From NCBI GenBank assembly GCA_963977005.1, contig CAXBMQ010000013.1, positions 66,753 to 130,752 on the forward strand: DNA of 64,000 nucleotides, read 5' to 3'. Position numbers and translations under genes: made by a program. This stretch comes from CAXBCP01 sp963977005 (GTDB lineage: Bacteria; Pseudomonadota; Alphaproteobacteria; MPNO01; UBA830). The notes under the pieces were generated by a model. It ran no database searches. It saw nothing but the letters and a program-made list of their open reading frames with translations, and had not been told where the DNA came from. Positions 51,040 through 59,735 of this stretch are shown here, in pieces; the first letter of the stretch is position 1; every line of letters starts with the position of its first letter.

Positions 51040-52079
51040 TGCTCGCCCTTTGTAAAACGGAGCCGGTCGAGGGAGGCGGAGTCGCTGTCCGGGATTGGGA
51101 GCCGCGCGATGCAGGTCCGGGAGAAATCCGCCTGAAGGTCGGCGCCGCGGGTATTTGCGGTACCGACATGCAGATCTTCAACTGGGCGCCGCGGATGGCA
51201 CGCCGGATGAAGCTGCCGCGCGTCCTGGGACACGAGGTCAGCGGTATCGTCGACCAGGTCGGCGATGGCGTGACGAACGTTGCGCTCGGCGATCACGTCA
51301 GCCTGGAAAGCCATATTTTTTGCGGTACCTGCCGGCCCTGTCGGCTGGGTAACGCGCATTTGTGCAACAACACGACTTATCCGGGCATCGATATCGACGG
51401 GGCTTTTGCCGATTACGTGACCGTGCCTGCGCTGATCGCCTGGAAAAACCCGAAGGACCTGCCGCACGAGACCGCTGCGATGCTGGAACCGTTTGGGATC
51501 GGCGTTCACGCCTGTCTAGAAGGGTCCGGCGTCTCCGGGCAGACAGTGCTGATCAACGGCTGCGGGCCGATCGGGTTAATGGCCGTGTCGGTTGCCCGTG
51601 CACTCGGCGCATCGCGGATCATTGCTGCAGATCTCAATCCGCTGCGTCTTAAAACAGCCGAAATCATGGGTGCTGACCGCGCCGTAAAGGCGGATGACGA
51701 AAACCTCGGCGACGTCGTCCGTGATATGACAGGCGGCGAGGGGGCCGATGTCGGCATCGAGTTCTCCGGTTCCGAGCCCGGCTTTCAGGCTGTGTTCGAC
51801 AGCCTGTGCAAGGGCGGCGATTTCCGGCTTGTCGGCGCACCGCCCAAAGCGATACCTGTCGATTTCACCTGGTGGCTTTTGAAGTGCCCGCGCATGGTGA
51901 ATATCCATGGTCGCCGGATCTGGGATACGTGGCAGCGCTCGACCGAGCTTGTATATTCCGGGGCGGTCGACCTGAAACCGATACAGAGCCATGTCTTGCC
52001 GTTGTCCGATGCTGCCGAAGGTTTTGAACTCATTCGCCGTGGCGAGGCGGTCAAACCGCTTCTCGTGCCGGAAGGATAA
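51039..52079 (+). CDS. Zinc-dependent MDR alcohol/polyol dehydrogenase
   Basis: 346 residues. The catalytic zinc region holds C40 (GICGTD) and H65/E66 (LGHEVSG). The structural zinc is C95, C98, C101 and C109 (FCGTCRPCRLGNAHLC). Nucleotide binding is VLINGCGPIGLMAVSVARALGASRI. The fold resembles threonine or sorbitol dehydrogenase. Benzoate-type operons have a short-chain cis-diol dehydrogenase (BenD) here; this zinc enzyme takes that place and may oxidise the diol or a later alcohol. It overlaps benB by one base and precedes the reductase by 3 bases. Confidence 0.9.
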   Translation: MLALCKTEPVEGGGVAVRDWEPRDAGPGEIRLKVGAAGICGTDMQIFNWAPRMARRMKLPRVLGHEVSGIVDQVGDGVTNVALGDHVSLESHIFCGTCRPCRLGNAHLCNNTTYPGIDIDGAFADYVTVPALIAWKNPKDLPHETAAMLEPFGIGVHACLEGSGVSGQTVLINGCGPIGLMAVSVARALGASRIIAADLNPLRLKTAEIMGADRAVKADDENLGDVVRDMTGGEGADVGIEFSGSEPGFQAVFDSLCKGGDFRLVGAPPKAIPVDFTWWLLKCPRMVNIHGRRIWDTWQRSTELVYSGAVDLKPIQSHVLPLSDAAEGFELIRRGEAVKPLLVPEG

Positions 52080-52082
52080 TCA

Positions 52083-53105
52083 ATGACAACGCATGAAGTA
52101 ACGTTCGTCTTCGAAGACGGGCGCATCGTCAAATTCGATGCGAGCGAAGACGACAATCTCTATTTCGCTGCCCTGAAGAACAAGGTGCGCATTCTGACGG
52201 ATTGTCTCGAAGGCGCCTGTGCGACCTGCAAGGGGGTCTGTACCAGCGGCACCTACGAGCTTGAAGAATTTACCGAAGAGGCGCTGACGCAGGATGAATT
52301 CGACAGGCGTGAGGTTCTGACCTGCCAGATGCACGTCAAGTCCGATTGCGTGATCGAGTTTCCCTACGAATCCCGGGTTGCGCTTAAATCCAAGCCGGAC
52401 AGCCGGAGTGCCCGCGTCGCCGGGGTCGAGATGATCTCCTCGACGGTGGCGAAGCTGGTGGTGGAGCCGGAAGCCGAGGCACCGCCGATTTCGTTCATCC
52501 CCGGCCAGTATGTTCATCTGTCGGTGCCCGGGACATCAGAGCACCGCTCGTATTCATTCGCCAACGCGGCCTTCGAGAGCGGGAAATACACGTTTTACAT
52601 CAAGGTGCTCGAACAAGGGGCGATGAGCGATTACCTGTCCCAACGTGCGCAACCGGGTGATGAAATGACCGTAACGGGTCCGTTCGGGCGGTTTTACCTG
52701 CGCCCGGTAGAGAGGCCGATCGTCATGGTGGCTGGCGGTACCGGGCTTGCCCCGATGCTGAGCATGCTGGATACCCTTGTCGCGAACAACGATACGGACC
52801 GTCCTGTCCGGCTTCTTTACGGCGCAAATGCCGCCGACGAGCTTTTCGCGTTTGACAAGCTGGAGAAATACGTGGCAGAGGGGCTCGACCTCACGACGGA
52901 GCTCTGCGTGGTGGAGCCGGCGGAAGGCTGGACCGCCGCAACCGGGCATGTCACCGATCTTCTGCGGGCGGATATGCTGCATGATGGCGACTGCGAGGTG
53001 TATCTGTGCGGGCCGCCGCCGATGATCGATGCGGCAGAGACCTGGCTTGCGGACAACGAACATGATCCGTCGCTGATTCACGCGGAAAAATTTGTCCCCA
53101 GCTAA
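52083..53105 (+). CDS. Ferredoxin-NAD(P)H reductase of the dioxygenase (BenC-like)
   Basis: 340 residues. The N-terminal plant-type [2Fe-2S] domain has ligands C41, C46, C49 and C81 (CLEGACATC..CQMH). The FAD domain has HRSYSFANA. The NAD domain has GGTGLAPMLSML and the C-terminal YLCGPPPMIDAAETWL. It takes electrons from NADH to the Rieske centres of the two alpha subunits. Order alpha, alpha, beta, dehydrogenase, reductase is benABC-like with an insertion. The operon ends at a strong terminator. Confidence 0.93.
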   Translation: MTTHEVTFVFEDGRIVKFDASEDDNLYFAALKNKVRILTDCLEGACATCKGVCTSGTYELEEFTEEALTQDEFDRREVLTCQMHVKSDCVIEFPYESRVALKSKPDSRSARVAGVEMISSTVAKLVVEPEAEAPPISFIPGQYVHLSVPGTSEHRSYSFANAAFESGKYTFYIKVLEQGAMSDYLSQRAQPGDEMTVTGPFGRFYLRPVERPIVMVAGGTGLAPMLSMLDTLVANNDTDRPVRLLYGANAADELFAFDKLEKYVAEGLDLTTELCVVEPAEGWTAATGHVTDLLRADMLHDGDCEVYLCGPPPMIDAAETWLADNEHDPSLIHAEKFVPS

Positions 53106-53109
53106 GACG

Positions 53110-53138
53110 AAAAACGGCAGCCAGAGGCTGCCGTTTTT
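53110..53138. terminator. Bidirectional rho-independent terminator
   Basis: A 13-base perfect stem (AAAAACGGCAGCC with GGCTGCCGTTTTT), loop AGA, with A- and T-runs on the outside. It lies between the convergent reductase and PEP-CTERM genes and serves both. Confidence 0.92.
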
Positions 53139-53161
53139 GGTGCAAGGATTGTTTTAACGGA

Positions 53162-53995
53162 TCAGCGACGTTTCCGTCGGGCAAATCCCAGGGCGAAAAG
53201 GCCGGCGCCGAAAATCGCCAGCATGCCCGGTTCAGGAACCAGCATCATTTCGCTCTCGGTCAACGCCTCATTGGAAATTTTTACGTCCGTCAGGTCGCCA
53301 CGATAATAGCGGCCGGGATTGCCGTTATTGTGGAGTGAGCCCATCCAGAAATCGCTGACGGTATCGCCATAGAAGGGCGTCGTGGCACCGGCATTTACGC
53401 TGGCAACCAGCATCCGGTCGACATAAATGCTCATCATGTTGTCGGTGCCGTTGACCTCGTCATAATCGAAGACCGCGGCGACATGTGTCGTCCTGCCGAA
53501 ATCAAGGACACCGTCCGCCGTCGACAGGGTGTCGCTGCCACCGGGGCCGCCGTAGATCTGGAAGGTCAGCCGGCCATCTCCATTCAGATAGAGGTAATAG
53601 GGGTCCTTGCCACTCTGTGTGTCGCCGTAAAAGACGCCGAAGCCCAGCGCATTGGGGGGCTGCGCATTGACGCCCAGTTCAATCGTGAAGTCGCCGGTCA
53701 ACGCCAACGGCCCGGTAGATCCGCTGCTGACCCGGACGGTATCGTCTACGCCGTCGAAGCGCAGGCCGGTGTTGCCCGTGCCGCTCTTCAGCCCGTCCTG
53801 ATAGACGGGTCCTCCCAGCGCTGTACCGTGCAGATTGTTGACGGAACTGTCGATAATGGTGCCGGCACCGCTTGCGGTCGCACCCGATGTGCCTTCTTCA
53901 AACATCCAATGGGCGATCGTGCCCGCTCTTGAAGTGGATGTGCCCAGAACGACCATCAGGATGGCGATCACATATAGAGCGAAAAATTTCTTCAT
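53162..53995 (-). CDS. PEP-CTERM protein with LamG-like domain
   Basis: 277 residues behind AAGGGTTAATACG. A signal peptide (MKKFFALYVIAILMVVLG, ending about TSRAG) leads to a concanavalin-like LamG fold of about 200 residues: HWMFEEGTSGATASGAG, LRFDGVDDTVRV, FTIELGVNAQPP, RTTHVAAVFDY, YVDRMLVASVNAG and YRGDLTDVKISNEALTESE. The C terminus is VPEPGMLAIFGAGLFALGFA then RRKRR, the PEP-CTERM sorting signal of exosortase systems. It should be exported and released at the cell surface, often with exopolysaccharide. No exosortase is in the window. Confidence 0.9.
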   Translation of the reverse strand: MKKFFALYVIAILMVVLGTSTSRAGTIAHWMFEEGTSGATASGAGTIIDSSVNNLHGTALGGPVYQDGLKSGTGNTGLRFDGVDDTVRVSSGSTGPLALTGDFTIELGVNAQPPNALGFGVFYGDTQSGKDPYYLYLNGDGRLTFQIYGGPGGSDTLSTADGVLDFGRTTHVAAVFDYDEVNGTDNMMSIYVDRMLVASVNAGATTPFYGDTVSDFWMGSLHNNGNPGRYYRGDLTDVKISNEALTESEMMLVPEPGMLAIFGAGLFALGFARRKRR

Positions 53996-54464
53996 CGTAT
54001 TAACCCTTGCTACTGCTACGCGCTGCTAACGCCGAAACCAATCTCTGAACTCTGACCGTGCCTGGCGCCTTAAACGGGGGATCGAAGCGGATTGTTTCGA
54101 TCGTTCGTCATCGCAACGCTAACGTCACAGTCCAGTTATGCAATTATCATGCCAGTTCTTAAAAACACCGGATTTCCAACGCCTGCGGCCGACGTCAGCG
54201 TTGTTTCAGGCGTAGTGTGTAAAGAATCCCGACACCGCGTTAAAAATCAAGAAAACCATTGAGACAATTCGCGACGACGACGGGTTTGGCCTGAAACACG
54301 GTGCAAGGTCCTTAACCCGTTAAAAACATGGTTAATCGAGCTGTCACGTAAATCGGACGAATTTAATCCTATTAAATCCCGTATGGCGGTTGACAGTGCC
54401 GTTGAAAGGCTTATTTTCCAATAGTACCGATCTGGTTCGAATTCAGTTAAAGAATTGAAATCGC
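53996..54464. promoter_or_regulatory. Regulatory region upstream of the SUF operon
   Basis: 469 bases without a gene. It has a candidate sigma70 promoter, TTGACA (54390-54395), a 16-base spacer and TATTTT (54412-54417), facing the Rrf2 gene. An inverted repeat ATTTAAT-CCT-ATTAAAT (54361-54377) lies just upstream and could be an iron-sulfur or iron-responsive operator. The first 200 bases hold the promoter of the PEP-CTERM gene on the other strand, with no motif I could define. Confidence 0.4.
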
Positions 54465-54923
54465 ATGATTAAATTAAGTCGAATGGCGGATTACGGCGTG
54501 ATACTGATGGTCCAGCTGGCGCGTGCGCCGGATCAGGTGACGACGGCGACGGAACTGACTGATTCCACCGCGTTGCCCGGGCCGACTGTCAGCAAATTGC
54601 TGAAACAGTTATCGCGGGCAGGTTTGCTCGATTCCCAGCGCGGCACCAAGGGGGGATACATGCTGACCCTGCCGGCCGGCGAGATTTCGGTCGCGGATAT
54701 CGTATCGGCACTTGATGGGCCGATTGCGCTGACCGAGTGCATGACGGCAGACGGGGCAGCATGCGAAATAGAGGCCCTGTGTCCGACGCGCACGAACTGG
54801 CGCCAGATAAACAATGCACTGGTGGACGCCCTCGGCCGTGTTTCGCTGGCGGAAATGGCGCGCCCCGTGTTTGAAACAACCACTATCCAGCCTGCGCGCG
54901 TTGCCGCGGCTGCAAGCGTTTAG
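54465..54923 (+). CDS. Rrf2 family SUF-system regulator
   Basis: 152 residues. Rrf2 winged HTH: MIKLSRMADYGVILMVQLAR, TATELTDSTALPGPTVSKLLKQLSRAGLLDSQRGTKGGYML. Three cysteines (ECMTADGAACEIEALCPTR, spacing C-x7-C-x5-C) are placed to bind a [2Fe-2S] cluster, as in IscR. The protein opens a SUF operon, 10 bases before sufB, so it most likely senses cluster supply and controls the operon. ATTTAAT-CCT-ATTAAAT at 54361 is a candidate target. Confidence 0.9.
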   Translation: MIKLSRMADYGVILMVQLARAPDQVTTATELTDSTALPGPTVSKLLKQLSRAGLLDSQRGTKGGYMLTLPAGEISVADIVSALDGPIALTECMTADGAACEIEALCPTRTNWRQINNALVDALGRVSLAEMARPVFETTTIQPARVAAAASV

Positions 54924-54933
54924 GGAGACGAAG

Positions 54934-56391
54934 ATGACGCCCCCAGCAGAAACCGCGACGGTATTCGAAGATGCGGCCAAGAAGGATTACCAGTACGGTT
55001 TCGTCACTGATATTGAATCGGAATTTGCCCCCAAGGGCCTGAACGAAGACATCGTGCGCTTCATATCCGCCAAGAAAAAGGAGCCGGAATGGCTGCTTGA
55101 ATGGCGTCTGACGGCGTATCGCCATTGGCTGACGATGCAGGAGCCCAAGTGGGCGTTCGTGAAATACCCTGAAATCGACTTCCAGGACGCTTACTATTTC
55201 GCTGCGCCGAAGCGCGACGAAGACAAGCCGCAAAGTCTCGACGAGGTTGATCCGAAGCTGCTGGAAACATACGAGAAACTGGGTATTCCGCTGGCCGAGC
55301 AGGCGATTTTGGCGGGCGTCGCCGTTGACGCCGTGTTCGACAGCGTCTCGGTCGCGACGACGTTCAAGAAGAAGCTGAACGAGGCGGGCGTGATTTTCTG
55401 CCCGATCTCCGAGGCGATCCAGAAACATCCGGAATTGGTGAAGAAGTATCTGGGCACGGTGGTGCCTTACACCGACAATTTCTTTGCGACACTGAACTGC
55501 GCGGTCTTTACCGACGGCAGCTTCGTCTACATCCCGCCGGGCGTGCGCTGCCCGATGGAGTTGTCCACCTATTTCCGGATCAATGCGGCCAATACCGGGC
55601 AGTTCGAGCGTACGTTGATCATCGCCGACGAAGGCAGTTACGTCAGTTATCTCGAGGGCTGCACCGCGCCGATGCGTGATGAAAACCAGCTTCACGCGGC
55701 TGTGGTCGAGCTGATTGCGATGGACGATGCCGAGATCAAGTATTCGACCGTCCAGAACTGGTATCCCGGTGATGAGGACGGCAAGGGCGGGATCTACAAT
55801 TTCGTGACCAAGCGCGGAATTTGCCGCGGGAAAAATTCGAAGATTTCCTGGACCCAGGTCGAAACCGGCTCCGCCGTGACATGGAAATATCCGAGCTGCA
55901 TCCTGGAGGGTGATAATTCAACCGGCGAGTTCTATTCGGTCGCCATCACGAACAACTACCAGCAGGCCGATACCGGCACCAAGATGATCCACATCGGCAA
56001 AAACACCAAGAGCACGATTATCTCCAAGGGAATTTCCGCGGGGCACGGACAAAATACCTATCGCGGGCTCGTGAAAGCCCTGGCGGGTGCGGATGGCGCA
56101 CGAAATTATACGCAGTGCGATTCCCTGCTCATCGGCGACGAGTGCGGGGCACATACCGTGCCCTATATCGAGGTGTCGAACCCCGGCACCCAGGTCGAGC
56201 ATGAGGCAACGACATCGAAAATCAGTGAGGATCAGCTTTTCTACTGCCAGCAACGCGGGCTCGACCCGGAAGCGGCGGTATCGTTGATTGTAAACGGATT
56301 CTGCAAGGAGGTTCTGAAAGAGCTTCCGATGGAATTCGCGGTTGAAGCGCAGAAGCTGCTGGGCGTGACGCTCGAAGGCAGCGTGGGATAA
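54934..56391 (+). CDS. sufB: Fe-S cluster assembly scaffold SufB
   Basis: 485 residues from ATG 54934 behind GGGAGACGAAG. Matches SufB throughout: YQYGFVTDIESEFAPKGLNEDIV, YTDNFFATLNCAVFTDGSFVYIPPGVRCPMELSTYFRIN, SYVSYLEGCTAPMRD, NAVF-type beta-helix region WKYPSCILEGDNSTGEFYSVAI, and C-terminal EHEATTSKISEDQLFYCQQRGL. With SufC and SufD it forms the SufBC2D scaffold where clusters are built with persulfide from SufS-SufU. The C-terminal Cys (YCQQRG) and the earlier Cys residues needed for cluster binding are present. Confidence 0.96.
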   Translation: MTPPAETATVFEDAAKKDYQYGFVTDIESEFAPKGLNEDIVRFISAKKKEPEWLLEWRLTAYRHWLTMQEPKWAFVKYPEIDFQDAYYFAAPKRDEDKPQSLDEVDPKLLETYEKLGIPLAEQAILAGVAVDAVFDSVSVATTFKKKLNEAGVIFCPISEAIQKHPELVKKYLGTVVPYTDNFFATLNCAVFTDGSFVYIPPGVRCPMELSTYFRINAANTGQFERTLIIADEGSYVSYLEGCTAPMRDENQLHAAVVELIAMDDAEIKYSTVQNWYPGDEDGKGGIYNFVTKRGICRGKNSKISWTQVETGSAVTWKYPSCILEGDNSTGEFYSVAITNNYQQADTGTKMIHIGKNTKSTIISKGISAGHGQNTYRGLVKALAGADGARNYTQCDSLLIGDECGAHTVPYIEVSNPGTQVEHEATTSKISEDQLFYCQQRGLDPEAAVSLIVNGFCKEVLKELPMEFAVEAQKLLGVTLEGSVG

Positions 56392-56400
56392 GGAACGGAC

Positions 56401-57171
56401 ATGAGCTTTTTATCGATTAAAAACCTTCACGCGTCGGTTGGCGGCAAGGAAATCCTGAAAGGGATCAATCTCGAAGTCGGCAAGGGTGAAATCCATGCGA
56501 TTATGGGACCCAACGGTTCCGGTAAAAGCACGCTGTCCTACGTCCTGTCCGGCCGAGAAGGCTATGACGTCACCGAGGGAGAAATCCTGTTCAAGGGGGC
56601 AAACGTGCTCGATATGGAACCGCATGAGCGGGCCGGCGCGGGCATCTATCTGGCGTTCCAGTACCCGGTGGAAATCCCCGGCGTCTCGAACCTGACCTTC
56701 CTGAAAACGGCTGTGAACGCCGTGCGCGCCGCGCGTGGCCAGGACGAGCTCGACGCCATCAACTTTCTGAAATTCGCCCGCGAACGGGGCAATATTCTGG
56801 AAATGAAGGACGAATTGCTCAAACGCCCCGTAAATGTCGGATTCTCGGGCGGCGAGAAGAAGCGAAACGAGATCTTCCAGATGGCGATGCTTGAGCCGTC
56901 TCTCGCAATTCTGGATGAGACCGATTCCGGTCTCGATATCGACGCCCTGCGCATTGTTTCCGAAGGCGTTAACAAGCTCCGCTCGCCGGACCGCTCGATG
57001 GTGGTGATCACCCATTATCAGCGCCTGCTCGATCATATCGTGCCCGATTTCATCCATGTGCTTGCCGATGGGCGTTTTGTGGCCAGCGGCGGCAAGGAGC
57101 TTGCCCTCGAGCTTGAAAAAGAAGGCTATGCGAAGTTCGGAATCGACGACGGCGCTTCGGCGGCCGCTTAG
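56401..57171 (+). CDS. sufC: Fe-S cluster assembly ATPase SufC
   Basis: 256 residues behind TAAGGAACGGAC. Walker A GPNGSGKST, SufC-specific YLAFQYPVEIPGVSNLTFLKTA, signature GFSGGEKKRNEIFQM and Walker B LAILDETDSGLDID are all present. It is the soluble ABC-type ATPase that drives the SufB-SufD scaffold. It is 9 bases after sufB. Confidence 0.96.
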   Translation: MSFLSIKNLHASVGGKEILKGINLEVGKGEIHAIMGPNGSGKSTLSYVLSGREGYDVTEGEILFKGANVLDMEPHERAGAGIYLAFQYPVEIPGVSNLTFLKTAVNAVRAARGQDELDAINFLKFARERGNILEMKDELLKRPVNVGFSGGEKKRNEIFQMAMLEPSLAILDETDSGLDIDALRIVSEGVNKLRSPDRSMVVITHYQRLLDHIVPDFIHVLADGRFVASGGKELALELEKEGYAKFGIDDGASAAA

Positions 57172-57186
57172 AACGGCAGTGACATC

Positions 57187-58506
57187 ATGAGCAGTAACGA
57201 AAACACAGTCCGCATCGTCGACAGTTTCGAGCAGGGCAAGAGCAGCCTGCCGGGAAACTGGCTTGCCGGCGCGCGGGAAGGGGCTATCGGCAGTTTCGCG
57301 GCGGCGGGATTCCCGACCCCACGCGTCGAGACGTGGAAATACACGAATCTCAACCGGCTCGCCCGCGGCGCTTTCGATCCCCTCGCGGAAATCGAGGCGC
57401 CTGCCGTCGATGCCTGGTCAGGGCTGTTTGTCGACGGCTGCGACCGCATCGTGATCGTCAATGGACGGGTGGACACTGCTGCTTCGACCGTTGGTGAACT
57501 GGCGGAGGGGGTTATTGTCTCTGCCCTGTCCGACGCGATCGAGGAAATCGATCCGGCACTCGAAAAACAACTCGCAAAGATCGCGCCGGACGAAGGCGCG
57601 CCGCTTGTCGCGCTGAATACGGCGTTTATGCGTGACGGGCTTGTGCTGCGACTGGCGGACGGCACGGTTCTCGAGCGTCCCGTGCAGGTCGTTCATATTG
57701 TCGACAGTGGCGATACGGCGCTGGCACTTCATCCGCGGACGCTTGTTGTTGCCGGCGATAACAGCCAGGCAACCGTGATCGAGACCTTTGCCGGGGCCGA
57801 CGGGGCCGGATACTGGACCAATGCGGTCACCGAAATCCGGCTCGGCCGGAACGCGTCGGTCCGGCACCTGAAGCGGCAATCCGAATCCACGACCGCCTAT
57901 CACACGGCGCTCACCCAGGTCCGGCTCGACCGCGACGCCCGGTTTTCGTCCGTGGCGCTGGCGGTGGGCGGTCTTCTGTCCCGCAACGAGGTGAAAGTCG
58001 CCTTTGAGGGCGAGGGTGCTGCGTGCAAGCTCTCCGGCGGCGCTCTGCTGCGCGGCCGCCAGCATGCGGACAGCACCACCGAGGCCGATCACCGGGTGCC
58101 GCACACGAATAGCGACCAGGTGTTCCGTAACGTGCTTGATGACAACGCGCATTCCGTGTTTCAGGGCGGGGTTATCGTGCGTCAGGATGCCCAGAAGACC
58201 GATTCCAGCCAGTCGAACCGTAATCTGCTGTTGTCGGCCGGGGCGCAGGCCGATACCAAGCCGGAACTCCAGATTTTTGCCGATGACGTGAAATGCGCCC
58301 ATGGCGCAACAGTCGGAGACCTGGACGAGGCGGCCATGTTCTACCTTGAAAGCCGCGGTATTCCGCCGAAGCAGGCAAAAGCGTTGCTGATAGAAGCGTT
58401 TATCGGAGAAATCCTTGAAGACGTGGCCGACGGCGTTGCCCGCGACCATCTCGAAAGTGCCGTCGGGGACTGGATGACGGGATTGGGCAAGGCGGCGGCG
58501 GAATGA
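57187..58506 (+). CDS. sufD: Fe-S cluster assembly protein SufD
   Basis: 439 residues. The beta-helix paralogue of SufB, with the shared C-terminal block TDSSQSNRNLLLSAGAQADTKPELQIFADDVKCAHGATVGDLDEAAMFYLESRGIPPKQAKALLIEAF and the early VETWKYTNLNRLA. Its His and Cys near the end (KCAHG) take part in the SufB-D interface site. It overlaps the sufS start by 4 bases (ATGA). Confidence 0.94.
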   Translation: MSSNENTVRIVDSFEQGKSSLPGNWLAGAREGAIGSFAAAGFPTPRVETWKYTNLNRLARGAFDPLAEIEAPAVDAWSGLFVDGCDRIVIVNGRVDTAASTVGELAEGVIVSALSDAIEEIDPALEKQLAKIAPDEGAPLVALNTAFMRDGLVLRLADGTVLERPVQVVHIVDSGDTALALHPRTLVVAGDNSQATVIETFAGADGAGYWTNAVTEIRLGRNASVRHLKRQSESTTAYHTALTQVRLDRDARFSSVALAVGGLLSRNEVKVAFEGEGAACKLSGGALLRGRQHADSTTEADHRVPHTNSDQVFRNVLDDNAHSVFQGGVIVRQDAQKTDSSQSNRNLLLSAGAQADTKPELQIFADDVKCAHGATVGDLDEAAMFYLESRGIPPKQAKALLIEAFIGEILEDVADGVARDHLESAVGDWMTGLGKAAAE

Positions 58507-59735
58507 CCGGTAACGGCACATATCCGATCGACCGCATCAGGGCCGATTTTCCGATCCTGTCCGAGCAGGTCCGCGGCAAGCCCCTTGTCTATCTCGACAA
58601 CGGCGCGAGCGCGCAGAAGCCGTCTGCGGTGATCGACCAGATTTCCAGGACGTATGAGACCGAATACGCAAACGTGCATCGTGGCGTCCATTACATGAGC
58701 CAGATGGCGACCGATTCAATGGAAGCCGCCCGCGTAAAGGCCCAGTCGTTCCTGAACGCCGCGGACGAAAAGGAAATCATCTTCGTGCGGGGGGCGACAG
58801 AGGGCATAAACCTTGTCGCCTCTAGCTGGGGCAGGGCGAACCTGTCGGCGGGCGACGAGATCATCCTTTCGGTGCTTGAGCATCACTCCAATATCGTTCC
58901 GTGGCAGATCGTCGCCGAACAGACGGGGGCTGTGATCAAGGTCGTTCCGATAGACGATGACGGTGAATTCCTCGTCGATGAATACGAAAAACTGCTGTCG
59001 CCGCGGACCAGGATGGTCGCCGTGACCCACGTCTCCAACGCGCTCGGCACCGTGGTGCCGGTCGACGAGGTCATCCGTCTGGCGCGCGCCCAGGGGGCTG
59101 CGGTGCTGTTGGATGGCTGTCAGGCTGTGCCCCATATTCCGGTCGATGTGCAGGCGCTCGACGTCGATTTCTACGTGTTTTCGGGGCATAAGCTTTATGG
59201 ACCCAGCGGGATCGGCGTGCTGTACGGCAAACAGGCGCTGCTCGAGGCGATGCCGCCCTATCAGGGGGGCGGCGAGATGATCGACCGCGTGACGTTCGAG
59301 AAGACGACCTACGCAGACCTGCCCTTCAAGTTCGAAGCCGGAACGCCTCATATTGCCGGGATCATCGCGCTCGGCACGGCAATCGATTATCTGAACGGGA
59401 TTGGCTTCGACGCCATTGCGGCGCATGAAAAGGATCTGCTGGACTACGCGACGGACCGGCTCACCGCGCTGAACACCATCAAGATTGTCGGTACGGCGGC
59501 GGAAAAAGCGGCCATTCTGTCCTTCAACATCCAGGACGTGCACCCGCACGATGTCGGCACGATTCTCGATCATGACGGCATTGCGGTGCGGACCGGGCAT
59601 CATTGTGCACAGCCCGTTATGGACCGGTTCGACGTCGCTGCCACCGTGCGCGCGTCTTTCGGGTTGTATAACACCCGTGAAGAGGTCGATGCGCTGGTCG
59701 ACGGCATTAACCGGGTACAGGAGATGTTCGCATGA
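58503..59735 (+). CDS. sufS: Cysteine desulfurase SufS
   Basis: 410 residues. Class V aminotransferase fold: FPILSEQVRGKPLVYLDNGASAQKP, PLP Lys in VFSGHKLYGPSGIGVLYG, and the persulfide Cys in VRTGHHCAQPVM. It removes sulfur from cysteine and hands it to SufU. It is coupled by 4-base overlaps to sufD and sufU. Confidence 0.96.
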   Translation: MTGNGTYPIDRIRADFPILSEQVRGKPLVYLDNGASAQKPSAVIDQISRTYETEYANVHRGVHYMSQMATDSMEAARVKAQSFLNAADEKEIIFVRGATEGINLVASSWGRANLSAGDEIILSVLEHHSNIVPWQIVAEQTGAVIKVVPIDDDGEFLVDEYEKLLSPRTRMVAVTHVSNALGTVVPVDEVIRLARAQGAAVLLDGCQAVPHIPVDVQALDVDFYVFSGHKLYGPSGIGVLYGKQALLEAMPPYQGGGEMIDRVTFEKTTYADLPFKFEAGTPHIAGIIALGTAIDYLNGIGFDAIAAHEKDLLDYATDRLTALNTIKIVGTAAEKAAILSFNIQDVHPHDVGTILDHDGIAVRTGHHCAQPVMDRFDVAATVRASFGLYNTREEVDALVDGINRVQEMFA

